A DNA stretch of 64,000 bases. It comes from Pseudoips prasinana (Eukaryota; Arthropoda; Insecta; Lepidoptera; Nolidae). How positions within the stretch are numbered: the stretch's first letter is position 1; the number at the start of each line of letters is the position of its first letter. The notes beneath the pieces were generated by a model. It had not been told where the DNA came from and ran no database searches. It was given only the letters and a program-made list of their open reading frames with translations. The position numbers and the translations under genes were made by a program. The stretch is from the NCBI GenBank assembly GCA_951640165.1, contig OX621246.1, positions 7,961,001 through 8,025,000 of the forward strand. The letters run 5' to 3'. Below, piece after piece: positions 55,411 to 64,000 of the stretch.

Positions 55411-56049
55411 AGAGAACATCACCAAACGATCACCAAACGTGAACTCTTTTAATTAGCCTTATTCAAAATAAAGGCGACAGTTTTTTTTTTTTTGTTTTTG
55501 ACTTATACACGTTATTAGATGTAACAATTATACGAAACGTATTTCTACGTAAAAACCTGAAAAACTCAACAGAGGTCCCTTCATGTAACATCAGAACCAC
55601 CTGGGTTCTTAACTTACCGAATTATAGAAGAAATACAAAAATCATTGTCTTACGCAGCTAATTGCATCCAAACTACCATTCTGAGGCGATTGAATTACTT
55701 CGTTCGATGCCTGGGTTATTCGTGTCCAATTTCAAGGTTTAGAAATCTGATGAACCCTAATTGGCACAACATCAAAATCATCAGAATGTGGCATCATTAT
55801 CCTCTTTCTATAACAAAATCCTGAAAACATAGCACTAACGCGCAACACACATATTAGATCAAATTAAAAATAACTTCTATGAGATAACGGAGACAGAGAC
55901 TAAAAATTTGTCATTTCCGTTAGACTTTTTGTGGCGGAGAAATGTGTACCATACCACCTTTCTCCGACTCGGCTACACCTGACAATAACTCACTTGATTT
56001 GAGATTGCTAACATGACTGATCTCACTTTGGTGTAACCTTTGTCCTTTA

Positions 56050-56236
56050 ATATGGCCAAGTCTTTTACATAACATCATTACATATGACGAAACATATAAT
56101 CGTCCGACAGAAAGTACATCCACACTCAGAACATCTTCTCATGGTTCACACAAATAGTTTACGCAATTTACGGGAATCGAACCCGGGTCATTGAATGACA
56201 ACGCGATGATCTTAACCACTGCGCCACACGTGCAGT
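56050..56236 (-). repeat. SINE family IV inside the LTR element
   Basis: Minus strand 'CACGTGTGGCGCAGTGGTTAAGATC' (A-box) and 'CCGGGTTCGATTCCCG' (B-box), then 'TTGTGTGAACCATGAGAAGATGTTCTGAGTGTGGATGTA'. The anticodon arm does not fold as in a true tRNA, so I call it a SINE head. Confidence 0.65.
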
Positions 56237-57027
56237 CAAACTTCAGAGGATGACTTCAAACTTATGTTGATAACTCCGCTGCTAAGAAGTAGCTTGAGAA
56301 CGTGCACTGTTATTACACCTACTAGGTTTTAAATAACAACTCATTTACATTGTAGAATGTAAATAACACATTGAGTATTAAATTGAAAAAATGATAAGAC
56401 TATCAAGTGTTACTCAGTAAGCTTTGTCAATACCTTGTAGCATAGGCTTTTCAGCTCCCCACTTCAATCCTCTCACTACCATTAGGCGCAAAATAACGGC
56501 ATGACATTTTATACAACACCGTGATGTCAACCGTTTGAGGTTACATTCCTCAGCGGTGGTCAATACCTACAGCTATATACCATGGCTATCATGCAATGCA
56601 CACGATACTGAGCGGCGCTGGCGACAGCTATCAACACTACGACGTCTACTGATCGAGCTTAGTTCGTAATTCGTAACACACATCGCAAACTACCTTTTAT
56701 TTTGACATGACGAATCGGTTAGCCTAAGAGGCTTTCACTGCTTCACCGGAATATCGCAAACTACCGTGCGACTAACTAAGTGAATGGTTTCGCGCCCTGA
56801 TATGGGATCCACCTTTCAAGAAAGACTTGATCGGCCACGTGAAATACATAGCGGTATTTCACATACAAAACAATAAAATTGTATCTACTTACGTAAATCA
56901 CACCACACAAAATTTTACCAAAACAAAACACATTTATGTACACTTCGTAGACTGCGCTCACAGTTAATATACTCGGCAACGGTTAAAACACAATAGTGAT
57001 TAGAACAAATCTAAACAAAACGAACGA

Positions 57028-57189
57028 CTAGAAATATCGACTGATCACGTCAACAATTGCCCGAGTAGCCGAACTACCCACATTTTTCATTTTGTAGTGG
57101 TAGATTTTAAAATTACTTTCGATAGTTTCTAACTTACTCATGATAGAATCTAACGTGCGGTGTAGATTTTCTTGTGCCTTAGAAGGCAT
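57028..57189 (-). CDS. Small ORF in the LTR element (53 residues, coiled-coil-like)
   Basis: MPSKAQENLHRTLDSIMSKL starts it; the first half has hydrophobic heptad spacing. It sits 29 bp downstream, on the minus strand, of another 53-residue ORF. It is not recognised; it may be a gag remnant or the product of an exon chain. Confidence 0.3.
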   Translation of the reverse strand: MPSKAQENLHRTLDSIMSKLETIESNFKIYHYKMKNVGSSATRAIVDVISRYF

Positions 57190-57218
57190 TGCAATCACGT
57201 TCGCACTTATTATAACTG

Positions 57219-57380
57219 CTACCGCTCAAGGACCGTAAACGGATCGTCATGTTTTCGACAATCTGACCGCAAACGAACAAGTTTACGTGAACTTTCAAAA
57301 CTATCCGGTCTGTCGCGACGCCTAGATCTACTTCGTGTATCACGGCAATAATCTCCACACTTATCATCGTGACAACTCAT
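57219..57380 (-). CDS. Small Arg/Ser-rich ORF in the LTR element (53 residues)
   Basis: MSCHDDKCGDYCRDTRSRSR followed by RRDRPDSF. It is highly basic and resembles in composition the N-terminus at 58228 (MSNRERDYSVNRRDRYSPGH). The two might be related gag-like starts. No known domain. Confidence 0.3.
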   Translation of the reverse strand: MSCHDDKCGDYCRDTRSRSRRRDRPDSFESSRKLVRLRSDCRKHDDPFTVLER

Positions 57381-57886
57381 TGCGTGGTGTACGCTCTATT
57401 TACTTTAGTCACCAGTGAAACTGAACTAATCACAATTTAGATATTAACTAACGGTTTTAGACTTTAGGGCGCACACAAAAACAAAACAACAAGCGGTACA
57501 ACGTGGTACTTACTTTTTAAAATCAAACGATACCAAAATACAAATAAATTTTGCTTACAGGAACACTGTCGACACTATACAAAAGTAAAACACACAAACG
57601 AGGTACTCAAAATCACTCCAATTATTTAAAGATTCTGCACGGTCTACCTCAGCATACCAATTATCGAAAATATGTAAATTTGAGTCAAAATTGGAAATGT
57701 AAAAATGTTCATTCAGGCAAACACGACTGTGAAATGCTCTGGGACGCTGCTACGAGTGGGTTCCGAACCACGTGGCGGTGATCGAGACCGAGTGCATGGA
57801 CGTTGCCTGTGATTAAGTCGTAGGCGACAATAACTGATCTCTCGGTCGCGGCACTATATTAAGCGTCGAGACACTAACCTCCGTGT

Positions 57887-58228
57887 TCATACATGAGCGA
57901 CGCGCATCACGCGAATCTGCTTGAACCGGCGATCGCAGGATATTGCGCTTAGGTGTACGCGAAACATGCTCAACTCGAGACAGCGACTCAACACGGCTGG
58001 GTTTCCCTCCGACACTCTCGTATCACAAACACCCGAACGCCCCGGCCTAGGTGGAGTCCGAGACGCATCTTCTAATGCCTTAAGACGAGTAAGCATTGCC
58101 TGCATTTCGAGCCATAACCTAAAATTTTCGTCTGGCGATCGCTCGCGACGCTCACTGTGGCGACTACCGTGCCCAGGACTATACCTATCCCGGCGATTCA
58201 CACTATAATCACGCTCACGATTCGACAT
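57887..58228 (-). CDS. Gag-like N-terminal ORF of the LTR element (113 residues)
   Basis: First ORF after the 5' LTR on the minus strand. I chose the ATG at 58228 rather than 58300, because the intervening residues are hydrophobic low-complexity sequence. An Arg/Ser-rich start (MSNRERDYSVNRRDRYSPGH) precedes a helical segment FRLWLEMQAMLTRLKALEDA. Downstream, another frame is longer and more protein-like, suggesting a frameshift near 58020. Its position is that of gag, but there is no capsid or zinc-knuckle motif. Confidence 0.4.
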   Translation of the reverse strand: MSNRERDYSVNRRDRYSPGHGSRHSERRERSPDENFRLWLEMQAMLTRLKALEDASRTPPRPGRSGVCDTRVSEGNPAVLSRCLELSMFRVHLSAISCDRRFKQIRVMRVAHV

Positions 58229-58374
58229 AACGAAAATAACACCACTAAACAACAACAAAAACAAACCAATTAACCAAATAAAACTGCACAACAACAACAA
58301 AAATATTTGACCTCACCGATAATTGCAAAACACACAAATAACTAAGTGAGCGAAAGAAGAGTCCCACTTCTGAT

Positions 58375-58652
58375 CTAAGGAATGAGACCAGAAGTAGCTT
58401 TTTTAAAACAAATTTTAATACAACTTACGAAAACAAAAATCACAAATAACCAAAAAATCCTTATAATTCAAACAAAATAAGTAAAATCACCCGCACTACA
58501 CTAGGCTAACAATTATAGACAAAGACTACGAATCGACCCACAATTGGACAGAGTAACAGCCTCGACAACTGTTGGGACCCAAAGAGAGCGATGCCGGCGA
58601 GGCATCGCCTTTTTATAGAAAATCCCCACTCTTGTAGTTTTCCGCTTCTACA
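58375..58652 (-). repeat. LTR (5' LTR on the minus strand)
   Basis: 278 bp. The TATA-like box on the minus strand corresponds to 58609-58618 ('CCTTTTTATA' on plus). It differs from the other LTR by one extra A and two substitutions. Confidence 0.92.
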
Positions 58653-58824
58653 GTATTTTATAATAGAAATAATAAAAGAATCTTAAGATAAGTGCTTTCC
58701 AAATCATCAAGTATACGTGCTGGACAACTCAAGCTGTCTTTCTACCTTCGGACACTATGAAATAAAAACATGTAATGAAAGAATTGTTAATGTGGTATAT
58801 CATAGTATACATACGTTACATGGT

Positions 58825-59222
58825 GCTGGACAAAGTCCTCCCCAAAGATCTCTTCGATTCCCGGTCTTGCGGTAACGGCATCTAGCGCTTTTAAGCTACC
58901 CTTACAAGATAATCGGTGCTTCTTGTACACTGCAAAAATTCGTTCCATGATCTAATACAATACTGAAATCTTCTTGACCTTATACGCCTTATAATACATA
59001 AATCCCATGTTTTACATAAAAAATAAATATACAGGGCGATAGAATATTAGTACCCCTTCAAAATGCATATTGTTTTATTTATATCCATTCCAGGCCATGT
59101 TTGTATGGTCTGGTTGCCGATCTCCTTTTATTTAAATCGCTCCAATCCGTTAAAACGTGAAGACGTAACCAACATACACACCCACACGCCCACACACTTT
59201 CGCCTTTAAAATATTAGTGTGA
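58825..59222 (-). repeat. RTE 3' fragment and Helitron 5' end
   Basis: 58830-58960 (minus): 'GATTATCTTGTAAGGGTAGC...CCGTTACCGCAAGACCGGGAATCGAAGAGATCTTTGGGGAGGACTTTGTCCAGCACC'. 59155-59222 (minus): 'TCACACTAATATTTTAAAGGCGAAAGTGTGTGGGCG', a Helitron 5' end without a visible 3' end. Between them, 'TACAGGGCGATAGAATATTAGTACCCC' near 59030 may be a single MITE end. Confidence 0.6.
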
Positions 59223-59720
59223 TTAAACAAAATCAAACACTTGTGTAGGACGCACTTCAACAACAGTTCTAATGAATAAATATGGAAACCACAAAAAGCT
59301 CGATTAATAATTATTGTCTGTATATAATTGTATGTCTGTAGTTAGTGGCATCATAACTAAAGCAGTTTTGAATGCTTTTGATAACGATATCATTTAGCTT
59401 TTATAATAACAAAAGTCCTACAAATCCAATTTATTTAATACAATGCAATTAACAGAACAAAACTACTTCCATTATAATAACAGATCAAATAAATCGTCCT
59501 CACAGCTTTTAATTCATTCGTGGAACACTCTAGATGCCTATAAATACGGATTTCATAATAAATAATACCTTTCAAGTCCTTTTAAATGTTAAGGGTGCTT
59601 CGGTCTAGGCTTTTGGATAATAGAAGTAGAACAAAAGCCTCTCTTACCCTTTTATAGACGCGAACGGTAACATTGTACAAAGCTCTTGAAACCGGTCAAG
59701 TGATCGGAAGACTTTCTATA
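59223..59720. other. No gene recognised
   Basis: AT-rich, with no supported feature. Confidence 0.4.
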
Positions 59721-59724
59721 TAAA

Positions 59725-60302
59725 AAAAAACCGGCCAAGTGCGAGTCGGACTCGCACATGAAGGGTTGCGTAGCAGCAAGTATTTCAGTTGAATAAATGA
59801 AAGCAAATTGTGTTTTTACCGTATTAAAAAAAACTACTTGCTAGATCTCGTTCAAACTAATTTTCGTTGTTAGTTTCTATGGTAATGTACATCATATATA
59901 TTTTTTTAGTTTTATCATTTGCTTATTTTAGAAGTTACAGGGGGGGATACTCATTTTACCACTTTGGAAGTGTCTCTCGCGCAAACTATTCAGTTTAGAC
60001 AAAAATGATATTACGAACCTCAATATGATTTTTGAATTTTTGAATTTATGGGTACGATCAAAAATTTTTTTTTTGAGTTTCAGTTCTATGTAGGGCGACC
60101 CCCCAAAATTATTGTTTTTTTTTCTATTTTTGTGTAAAAATCTTAATGCGGTTCACAGAATACACCTACTTACCAAGTTTCAGCAGCACAACTCTTATAG
60201 TTTCGGAAAAAAGTGGCTGTGACATACGGACGGACAGACAGACAGACATGACGAATCTATAAGGGTTCCGTTTTTTGCCATTTGGCTACGGAACCCTAAA
60301 AA
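59725..60302 (+). repeat. Interspersed repeat, complete copy
   Basis: Begins 'AACCGGCCAAGTGCGAGTCGGACTCGCACATGAAGGGTT' and ends 'CAGACAGACAGACATGACGAATCTATAAGGGTTCCGTTTTTTGCCATTTGGCTACGGAACCCTAAAAA'. It serves as the uninterrupted reference for the copy split by mariner copy 2. Confidence 0.8.
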
Positions 60303-60750
60303 CCGGAGATTAATTTGCATTTCAGTATTGACTTGATGAAAGCGTAATTGAAGATTAATGATTTTTATCCAATACTAACTTGCACCCTCAGCTTCTCCCG
60401 TTATAATTCCCGTATTATTACTATTCCATAGAGGCACTCATGGCTAGCAGCTCTCAACGGCCCGTATATGAGTCTATGATGGGTGACCGTTAAATTGGTT
60501 TAATTTCAGAGCGTCTCCGTTCTTGGGGGACTGAGTTAAGCGATTTCGGCTGTAGTCGTTTGGCAATAGTCATTATACCATATCAGATGCCTACTGGACC
60601 TCTTGACCAACTCTGACACTAGGGTAATCACTACTCATACGATCAAGTAACTATTCTATTATGTTAATCCGGAATCATTTTTAAACATGATGTTGACAGT
60701 TGAAGGTTTTCATTGCTCTGCTGTACAATAGCGGTGAGGTGGAGCTTAAG
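60303..60750. other. No gene recognised
   Basis: No open frame with motifs and no repeat partner in the window. Confidence 0.4.
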
Positions 60751-60753
60751 CCT

Positions 60754-60894
60754 CCCAGCACATCCAGCTAGCCCAATCTGTCAAATTAATTTTATAGATT
60801 TTCAACTTTATCACTTAAGCTTATAAGGTTCACTTTCAATGGGGGGAAATTTGACAGATTGGAGTAGCTTGATGTGCTGGCGTCTGTACAATAA
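60754..60894. mobile_element. MITE with ~33-bp terminal inverted repeats
   Basis: 'CCAGCACATCCAGCTAGCCCAATCTGTCAAATT' is inverted at the right end as 'AAATTTGACAGATTGGAGTAGCTTGATGTGCTGG'. ~141 bp, non-coding. A truncated relative is at 37905-38012. No target duplication is obvious. Confidence 0.85.
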
Positions 60895-61182
60895 CGCTAA
60901 AAAGTGGTAGCCCACACAATAAAGCACCCTATATAGGGTCTGTAGTTATTAAAGCCACTCATGCTTCTACCCACTAAACAACAGTCGAGCTCAGGTCAGT
61001 TTCTAACGGGTGAGACTAGAAATATGAGAGCGTCGAAATGACGGAAGATTTTTTGCAACTGTCGCTCTACTTAATACCCAAAGACGCAAAGACGCTCCTC
61101 CAATTCAAAGGGGAGAAGATTTTTTATCGATACCAGTGCATAGTAAAGCCTGTTCTAGACGGCTGTAAACCAAGGTCCCAAC

Positions 61183-61220
61183 AGAGGTTACCTTGGTAGG
61201 CAACTACCAAGGTAACCTCT
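61183..61220. repeat. Perfect hairpin, 17-bp arms
   Basis: 'AGAGGTTACCTTGGTAG', GCAA, 'CTACCAAGGTAACCTCT'. Further 'ACCAAGG/CCTTGG' strings occur at 61168 and 61262, so it may be part of a larger degraded inverted-repeat element (61145-61375). Confidence 0.85.
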
Positions 61221-61559
61221 AGACTTCAGTGTAAACCAAATTTTGGTTTGACCTACACCGTCCTTGGTTTGCGGGCGCGTCTTCCCAGCCGTGGTTGAAA
61301 GGCGTGAATGCCCACCGTGTGGCCGGCGGATTACAACCAACCAAGGACAGTTGCGCTGCGGCAGGCAGCGGGTACGCACGTATGCGAGTGTAAAATGTTA
61401 TCCGCATACGTAAGAGCCGCGAATGTGAAATTAATAATAATTTAATCGATCTCTATGGAGATTTGCCATGCCTATGGGACATTACGTCCGAAACATATAA
61501 AGACGCTCGTATTTGGGGGGCCATTTCTACAGTCTGCTCACGATACTTTTACTATACGT

Positions 61560-61752
61560 TCTGATTCAACACACATGATTGTAAATAATCTTAAGTATAT
61601 TTTATTTTAAAAAAGCATTCCTACTGAGTTTTCTGGCAGTGTTTCTCAGTAGCTGCAACGTCATGCACTGCACAGAAGGGTAAAAAAATAAGACGATTCC
61701 ACATAAATGTAAAATTTTTACGGAATAAAGTACCTTTGACTTTGACTTTACG
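61560..61752 (+). repeat. LINE 3' UTR, third copy of the 1642-1978 family
   Basis: From 'GATTCAACACACATGATTGTAAATAATCTTAAGTATATTT' to 'AATAAAGTACCTTTGACTTTGACTTT'. It starts after the coding end, so it holds no ORF. Confidence 0.85.
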
Positions 61753-61754
61753 AA

Positions 61755-62205
61755 TACGTTATTTCCAGCTAAAAGACGACTCGCGCGCGACTGATTCGCT
61801 TGCGTGTTGGCGCGTGGTGCGCGTGGGCATCCGTGTAGCCGAAACACAATCGGCGGATGGAAACTAGTTCCCACCAATGTGAACTCTGTTGGGACGTTGG
61901 TTTCCAACCGTATAGAAGATGCGGCGATTGCTTAAGTGGGCAATGGTGGTAGGGGCGCATTTGCTGACGTACTTCTGGCTGGCGCCTTTTTATATCGCCT
62001 TTTATTTAATTACCTTGACTTGCTCTAGATAAGTCGTGATTCTATAGGCTGTTCCTGCGACTACAGTGCTAATAAGAGAAGACGATCGATGTGTATTTGT
62101 CTACCGCGATCACCAAGGACTTAAATGGATCAGGCCGAGTCCATTTTTGTGACGCATGCTTCATCCAATCCTGGTAGGCTATCGAAAGTTAGCGTGAAGA
62201 TTGTT
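61755..62205. other. No gene recognised
   Basis: Frames on the minus strand near 61770-61960 have no motifs. No repeat partner found. Confidence 0.4.
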
Positions 62206-62208
62206 ATT

Positions 62209-62472
62209 GACGGTCACCGTAGCCTAGTTGGTAGTGATCCTGCCTACGAAGCTGGTGGTCCTGGGTTCGAATCCCGGTAAGTGCAAATATTTGTTTGTGT
62301 GATGAGCACGAATATTTGTTTGTGAGTCATGGATGTTTTCTATGTATATAAGTATTTATCTATCTATATAAGTATGTATATCGTCGCCTGGTACCCATAG
62401 TACAAGCTTTGCTTAGTTTGGGGTTAGGATGATCTGTGTGACATTGTCCCCAGATATTATTATTATTATATT
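62209..62472 (+). repeat. tRNA-derived SINE (family I), complete
   Basis: 'GACGGTCACCGTAGCCTAGTTGGTAGTG' head, 'CCTGGGTTCGAATCCCGG' B-box, GCACGAATATTTG body, then 'TTGCTTAGTTTGGGGTTAGGATGATCTGTGTGACATTGTCCCCAGATATTATTATTATTA'. A 4-bp TTTG insertion distinguishes it from the other copies. Confidence 0.9.
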
Positions 62473-62599
62473 ATTGCGAACGTTAGATTTTTAAGTGTTT
62501 TTGAAATAGGTATAAAAATGCATCTACGTGTTGTGTTGGTAATATCGTTGCTCCCAAACTTGTTGTTTTCTTTAAAGCAAGAGTTCTCTAGTACCTACT

Positions 62600-62762
62600 A
62601 AGTAACGGTCAAAACAGACACCTCGCAACTTCGTGTCCTGGGTTCAATTCCCGCGCAGGGCAACTATTTATGTGACCCATAAATAGATTTTCTACATCGG
62701 GATGTATTTTGAGTCCGTCAATTACATGTTTGCAAAGTACCCTGCGAGGCTAATATTAATTT
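62600..62762 (+). repeat. SINE family IV
   Basis: 'GTCCTGGGTTCAATTCCCGCGCAGGGCAACTATTTATGTGACCCATAAATAGATTTTCTACATC' and 'CAATTACATGTTTGCAAAGTACCCTGCGAGG'. The head is partly degraded. Confidence 0.7.
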
Positions 62763-62764
62763 CC

Positions 62765-63045
62765 CAAGAAAAGCTAATAGTAATTTTATGGTTAGTGTGA
62801 TTAAAGACGCCAGAGCTTATTGTGGTTTGTGGAAGAGTCTGCGAAGCTTGGGTGATGCCATTAATTCCAACTATTATTTCTATATATGAAGTGGTTTGTT
62901 GCGTGAGAGCCTGTTTACAGAATACTCCCAAGAATTGGAGGGTACGGTAACCAATTTAATCATATATGATTGTTGCTGACAAATATGTACCTTTTCCTAT
63001 TGTAAGTTGCGCACGCGTTCACTTATGGTATAATCTCTATGTTAT
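62765..63045. other. No gene recognised
   Basis: Nothing supported. Confidence 0.4.
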
Positions 63046-63049
63046 CCAG

Positions 63050-63166
63050 ACGGGTTGGCAATTATAGTAAATAGGAAAACGCAGCTGCCTGTTCTCTAGT
63101 AGATGAATATCTACTACAGAATGGGCAACTGCGTTTTACTGTGCGCTGCAATTACTGCCAACCCGT
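63050..63166. mobile_element. Fold-back element with palindromic centre
   Basis: Arms 'ACGGGTTGGCAATTATAG...AAAACGCAGCTGCC..TTCT' and the inverse 'AGAATGGGCAACTGCGTTTT...AATTACTGCCAACCCGT' pair over ~46-49 bp with some gaps. The centre 'GTAGATGAATATCTAC' is itself a small hairpin. 117 bp, non-coding. Confidence 0.8.
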
Positions 63167-63181
63167 AAAAGTGTTTCCGCA

Positions 63182-63395
63182 GGAATTTACGGGTTGACTT
63201 CTACGCCACCCACGTGATTAGATGGGGTGGTGATATTCGATGGGGCCATCCACACAGCAATTATATAAAAATAAAAAAAAACTCTGAACAACTATTTATG
63301 GGTCACACAAATAGTTGTCCGGCGCGGGACTCGAACCCACGACAAGTAGCGGCGAGGCGACTGTCTTAGCCGCTGCGCCACACGTGCAGTGTTAA
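63182..63395 (-). repeat. RTE 5' UTR fragment and SINE family IV
   Basis: 63182-63262 (minus): 'GCTGTGTGGATGGCCCCATCGAATATCACCACCCCATCTAATCACGTGGGTGGCGTAGAAGTCAACCCG', matching the RTE 5' UTR. 63278-63395 (minus): 'CACTGCACGTGTGGCGCAGCGGCTAAGACAGTCGCCTCGCCGCTACTTGTCGTGGGTTCGAGTCCCGCGCCGG', the clearest SINE IV head in the window. Confidence 0.8.
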
Positions 63396-64000
63396 AAATC
63401 ACAAAACCTTTTATTTTCGTACGTTATTATGTTCGTACCCACCGAAATATCAATTCTGAACAATCTATCTCCATTCAAACTTCCTGATAAAATAGCGATT
63501 TCCGATAGGAAGACATAAATTCAAACCAATAAAACACTATCACTTGTTGCCCCAGGATACATACAACACGCAACACTGAAGGTCTGAACCCTTTCAGACC
63601 TTTGAAGTTGACAAGTCGGGATTATCCCACTGTTGCTCCAAACTTCCAAAACATTTCATTCCTGCGAAGTTAATTCTATATTTAGAATCAATTTGAGTAT
63701 GTATTGGATAGCTAATTTATTGGAATTTTCTGAGCAGATATTTTTGGCAACCTGTGTCCGATTGGGCTTTAGCTTAGGGCTCCGGTTCGAACCCTCAACG
63801 TACAATCTATAAATTAAATTAATGTTTTAAAAATAGAATCAACAATCAACTTAAATTTTCTTTATACAAAACAATTTGCACAATATTTAAAAGGCAAGAA
63901 CTAGAAAGCATTTCCAATCGGATAAAAAAATATTATCAATAGCGGTTTACTCACAATAAATATCTTCGGACAACTTACACACTTCCATCTGATCGCAAAC
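63396..64000. other. No gene; SINE II tail at the right edge
   Basis: 63965-64000 carries 'TTACACACTTCCATCTGATCGCAAAC', the minus-strand tail region of SINE family II, cut by the window end. The rest has no supported feature. Confidence 0.45.

Larger units (their letters stand above)
53720..58652 (-). mobile_element. LTR retrotransposon without recognisable pol
   Basis: Two direct LTRs (53720-53996, 277 bp; 58375-58652, 278 bp) differ at two bases and one indel. The element is flanked by the 5-bp duplication GTATT (53715-53719 and 58653-58657). Read on the minus strand the LTR begins TGTAGAAG and ends CCTTAG; orientation is inferred from the TG start and the TATA box. Just inside the 5' LTR the minus strand reads ATCAGAAGTGGGACTC, a possible primer site; just before the 3' LTR is AGAAAGGGCCG. 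The 4.4-kb interior has no protease, RT or integrase motif. It holds short Arg/Ser-rich ORFs, a 54-bp minisatellite and a SINE. It is young but apparently non-autonomous. Confidence 0.85.

Noticed and set aside
56160..56235. Possible functional tRNA gene on the minus strand (good A- and B-boxes)
   Set aside because: The anticodon arm does not form a 5-bp stem with a 7-nt loop, and the downstream sequence matches the SINE IV body.

Overview
The window is repeat-dense eukaryotic (insect) DNA with no convincing host protein-coding exon. The repeat set points to a moth or butterfly. It holds several tRNA-derived SINE families, RTE-type LINEs ending in GGCTGATATGATGATGA, short TC...CTAG Helitrons whose 3' hairpin reads CGCGGGTAAAACCGCG, the AACCGGCCAAGTGCGAGTCGG / TACGGAACCCTAAAAA interspersed repeat, and mariner elements. 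Species-level placement is not possible from this sequence alone.

Layout. 0-8 kb: SINE and LINE 3' fragments, then a complete mariner (6.4-7.7 kb). 8.1-12.7 kb: a minus-strand two-ORF CR1/Jockey-like LINE, with a coiled-coil ORF1 and an endonuclease-RT ORF2 broken once. 13.4-16.5 kb: a minus-strand RTE-like LINE with several disruptions. Its 5' end and flank are triplicated in tandem, and the middle unit is swollen by a 184-bp satellite (16.4-19.9 kb). 20-23.3 kb: repeat fragments and a second complete mariner nested in an older repeat. 24.4-26.8 kb: two near-identical ~470-bp direct repeats around a 129-bp tandem repeat and a small unrecognised ORF. 28.2-30.8 kb: LINE pieces and a 5'-truncated LINE with a long open RT. 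31-41 kb: SINEs, Helitrons, a TA-flanked MITE and internally deleted RTE copies. 41.4-42.7 kb: a third complete mariner on the minus strand, 6 bp from the TSD to the end of a Helitron. 43-49 kb: LINE, transposase, SINE and Helitron fragments. 49.6-52.8 kb: an almost full-length RTE LINE, inactivated by frameshifts and stops. 53.7-58.7 kb: a young LTR element with a 5-bp TSD but no recognisable pol. 58.7-64 kb: scattered MITEs, fold-back elements and SINEs.

How the parts relate. The three mariners encode the same intact DD34D transposase, have equal length and each has a TA duplication, so this family moved very recently. The LINEs are mostly broken, but SINEs and internally deleted RTE copies that share LINE-like 3' ends show that LINE machinery has been parasitised repeatedly. 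Many elements are nested (SINE split by LINE, repeat split by mariner, LTR element beside an RTE tail), which gives a relative order of insertion. All family assignments rest on visible motifs and repeat comparison inside the window; no database search was run.
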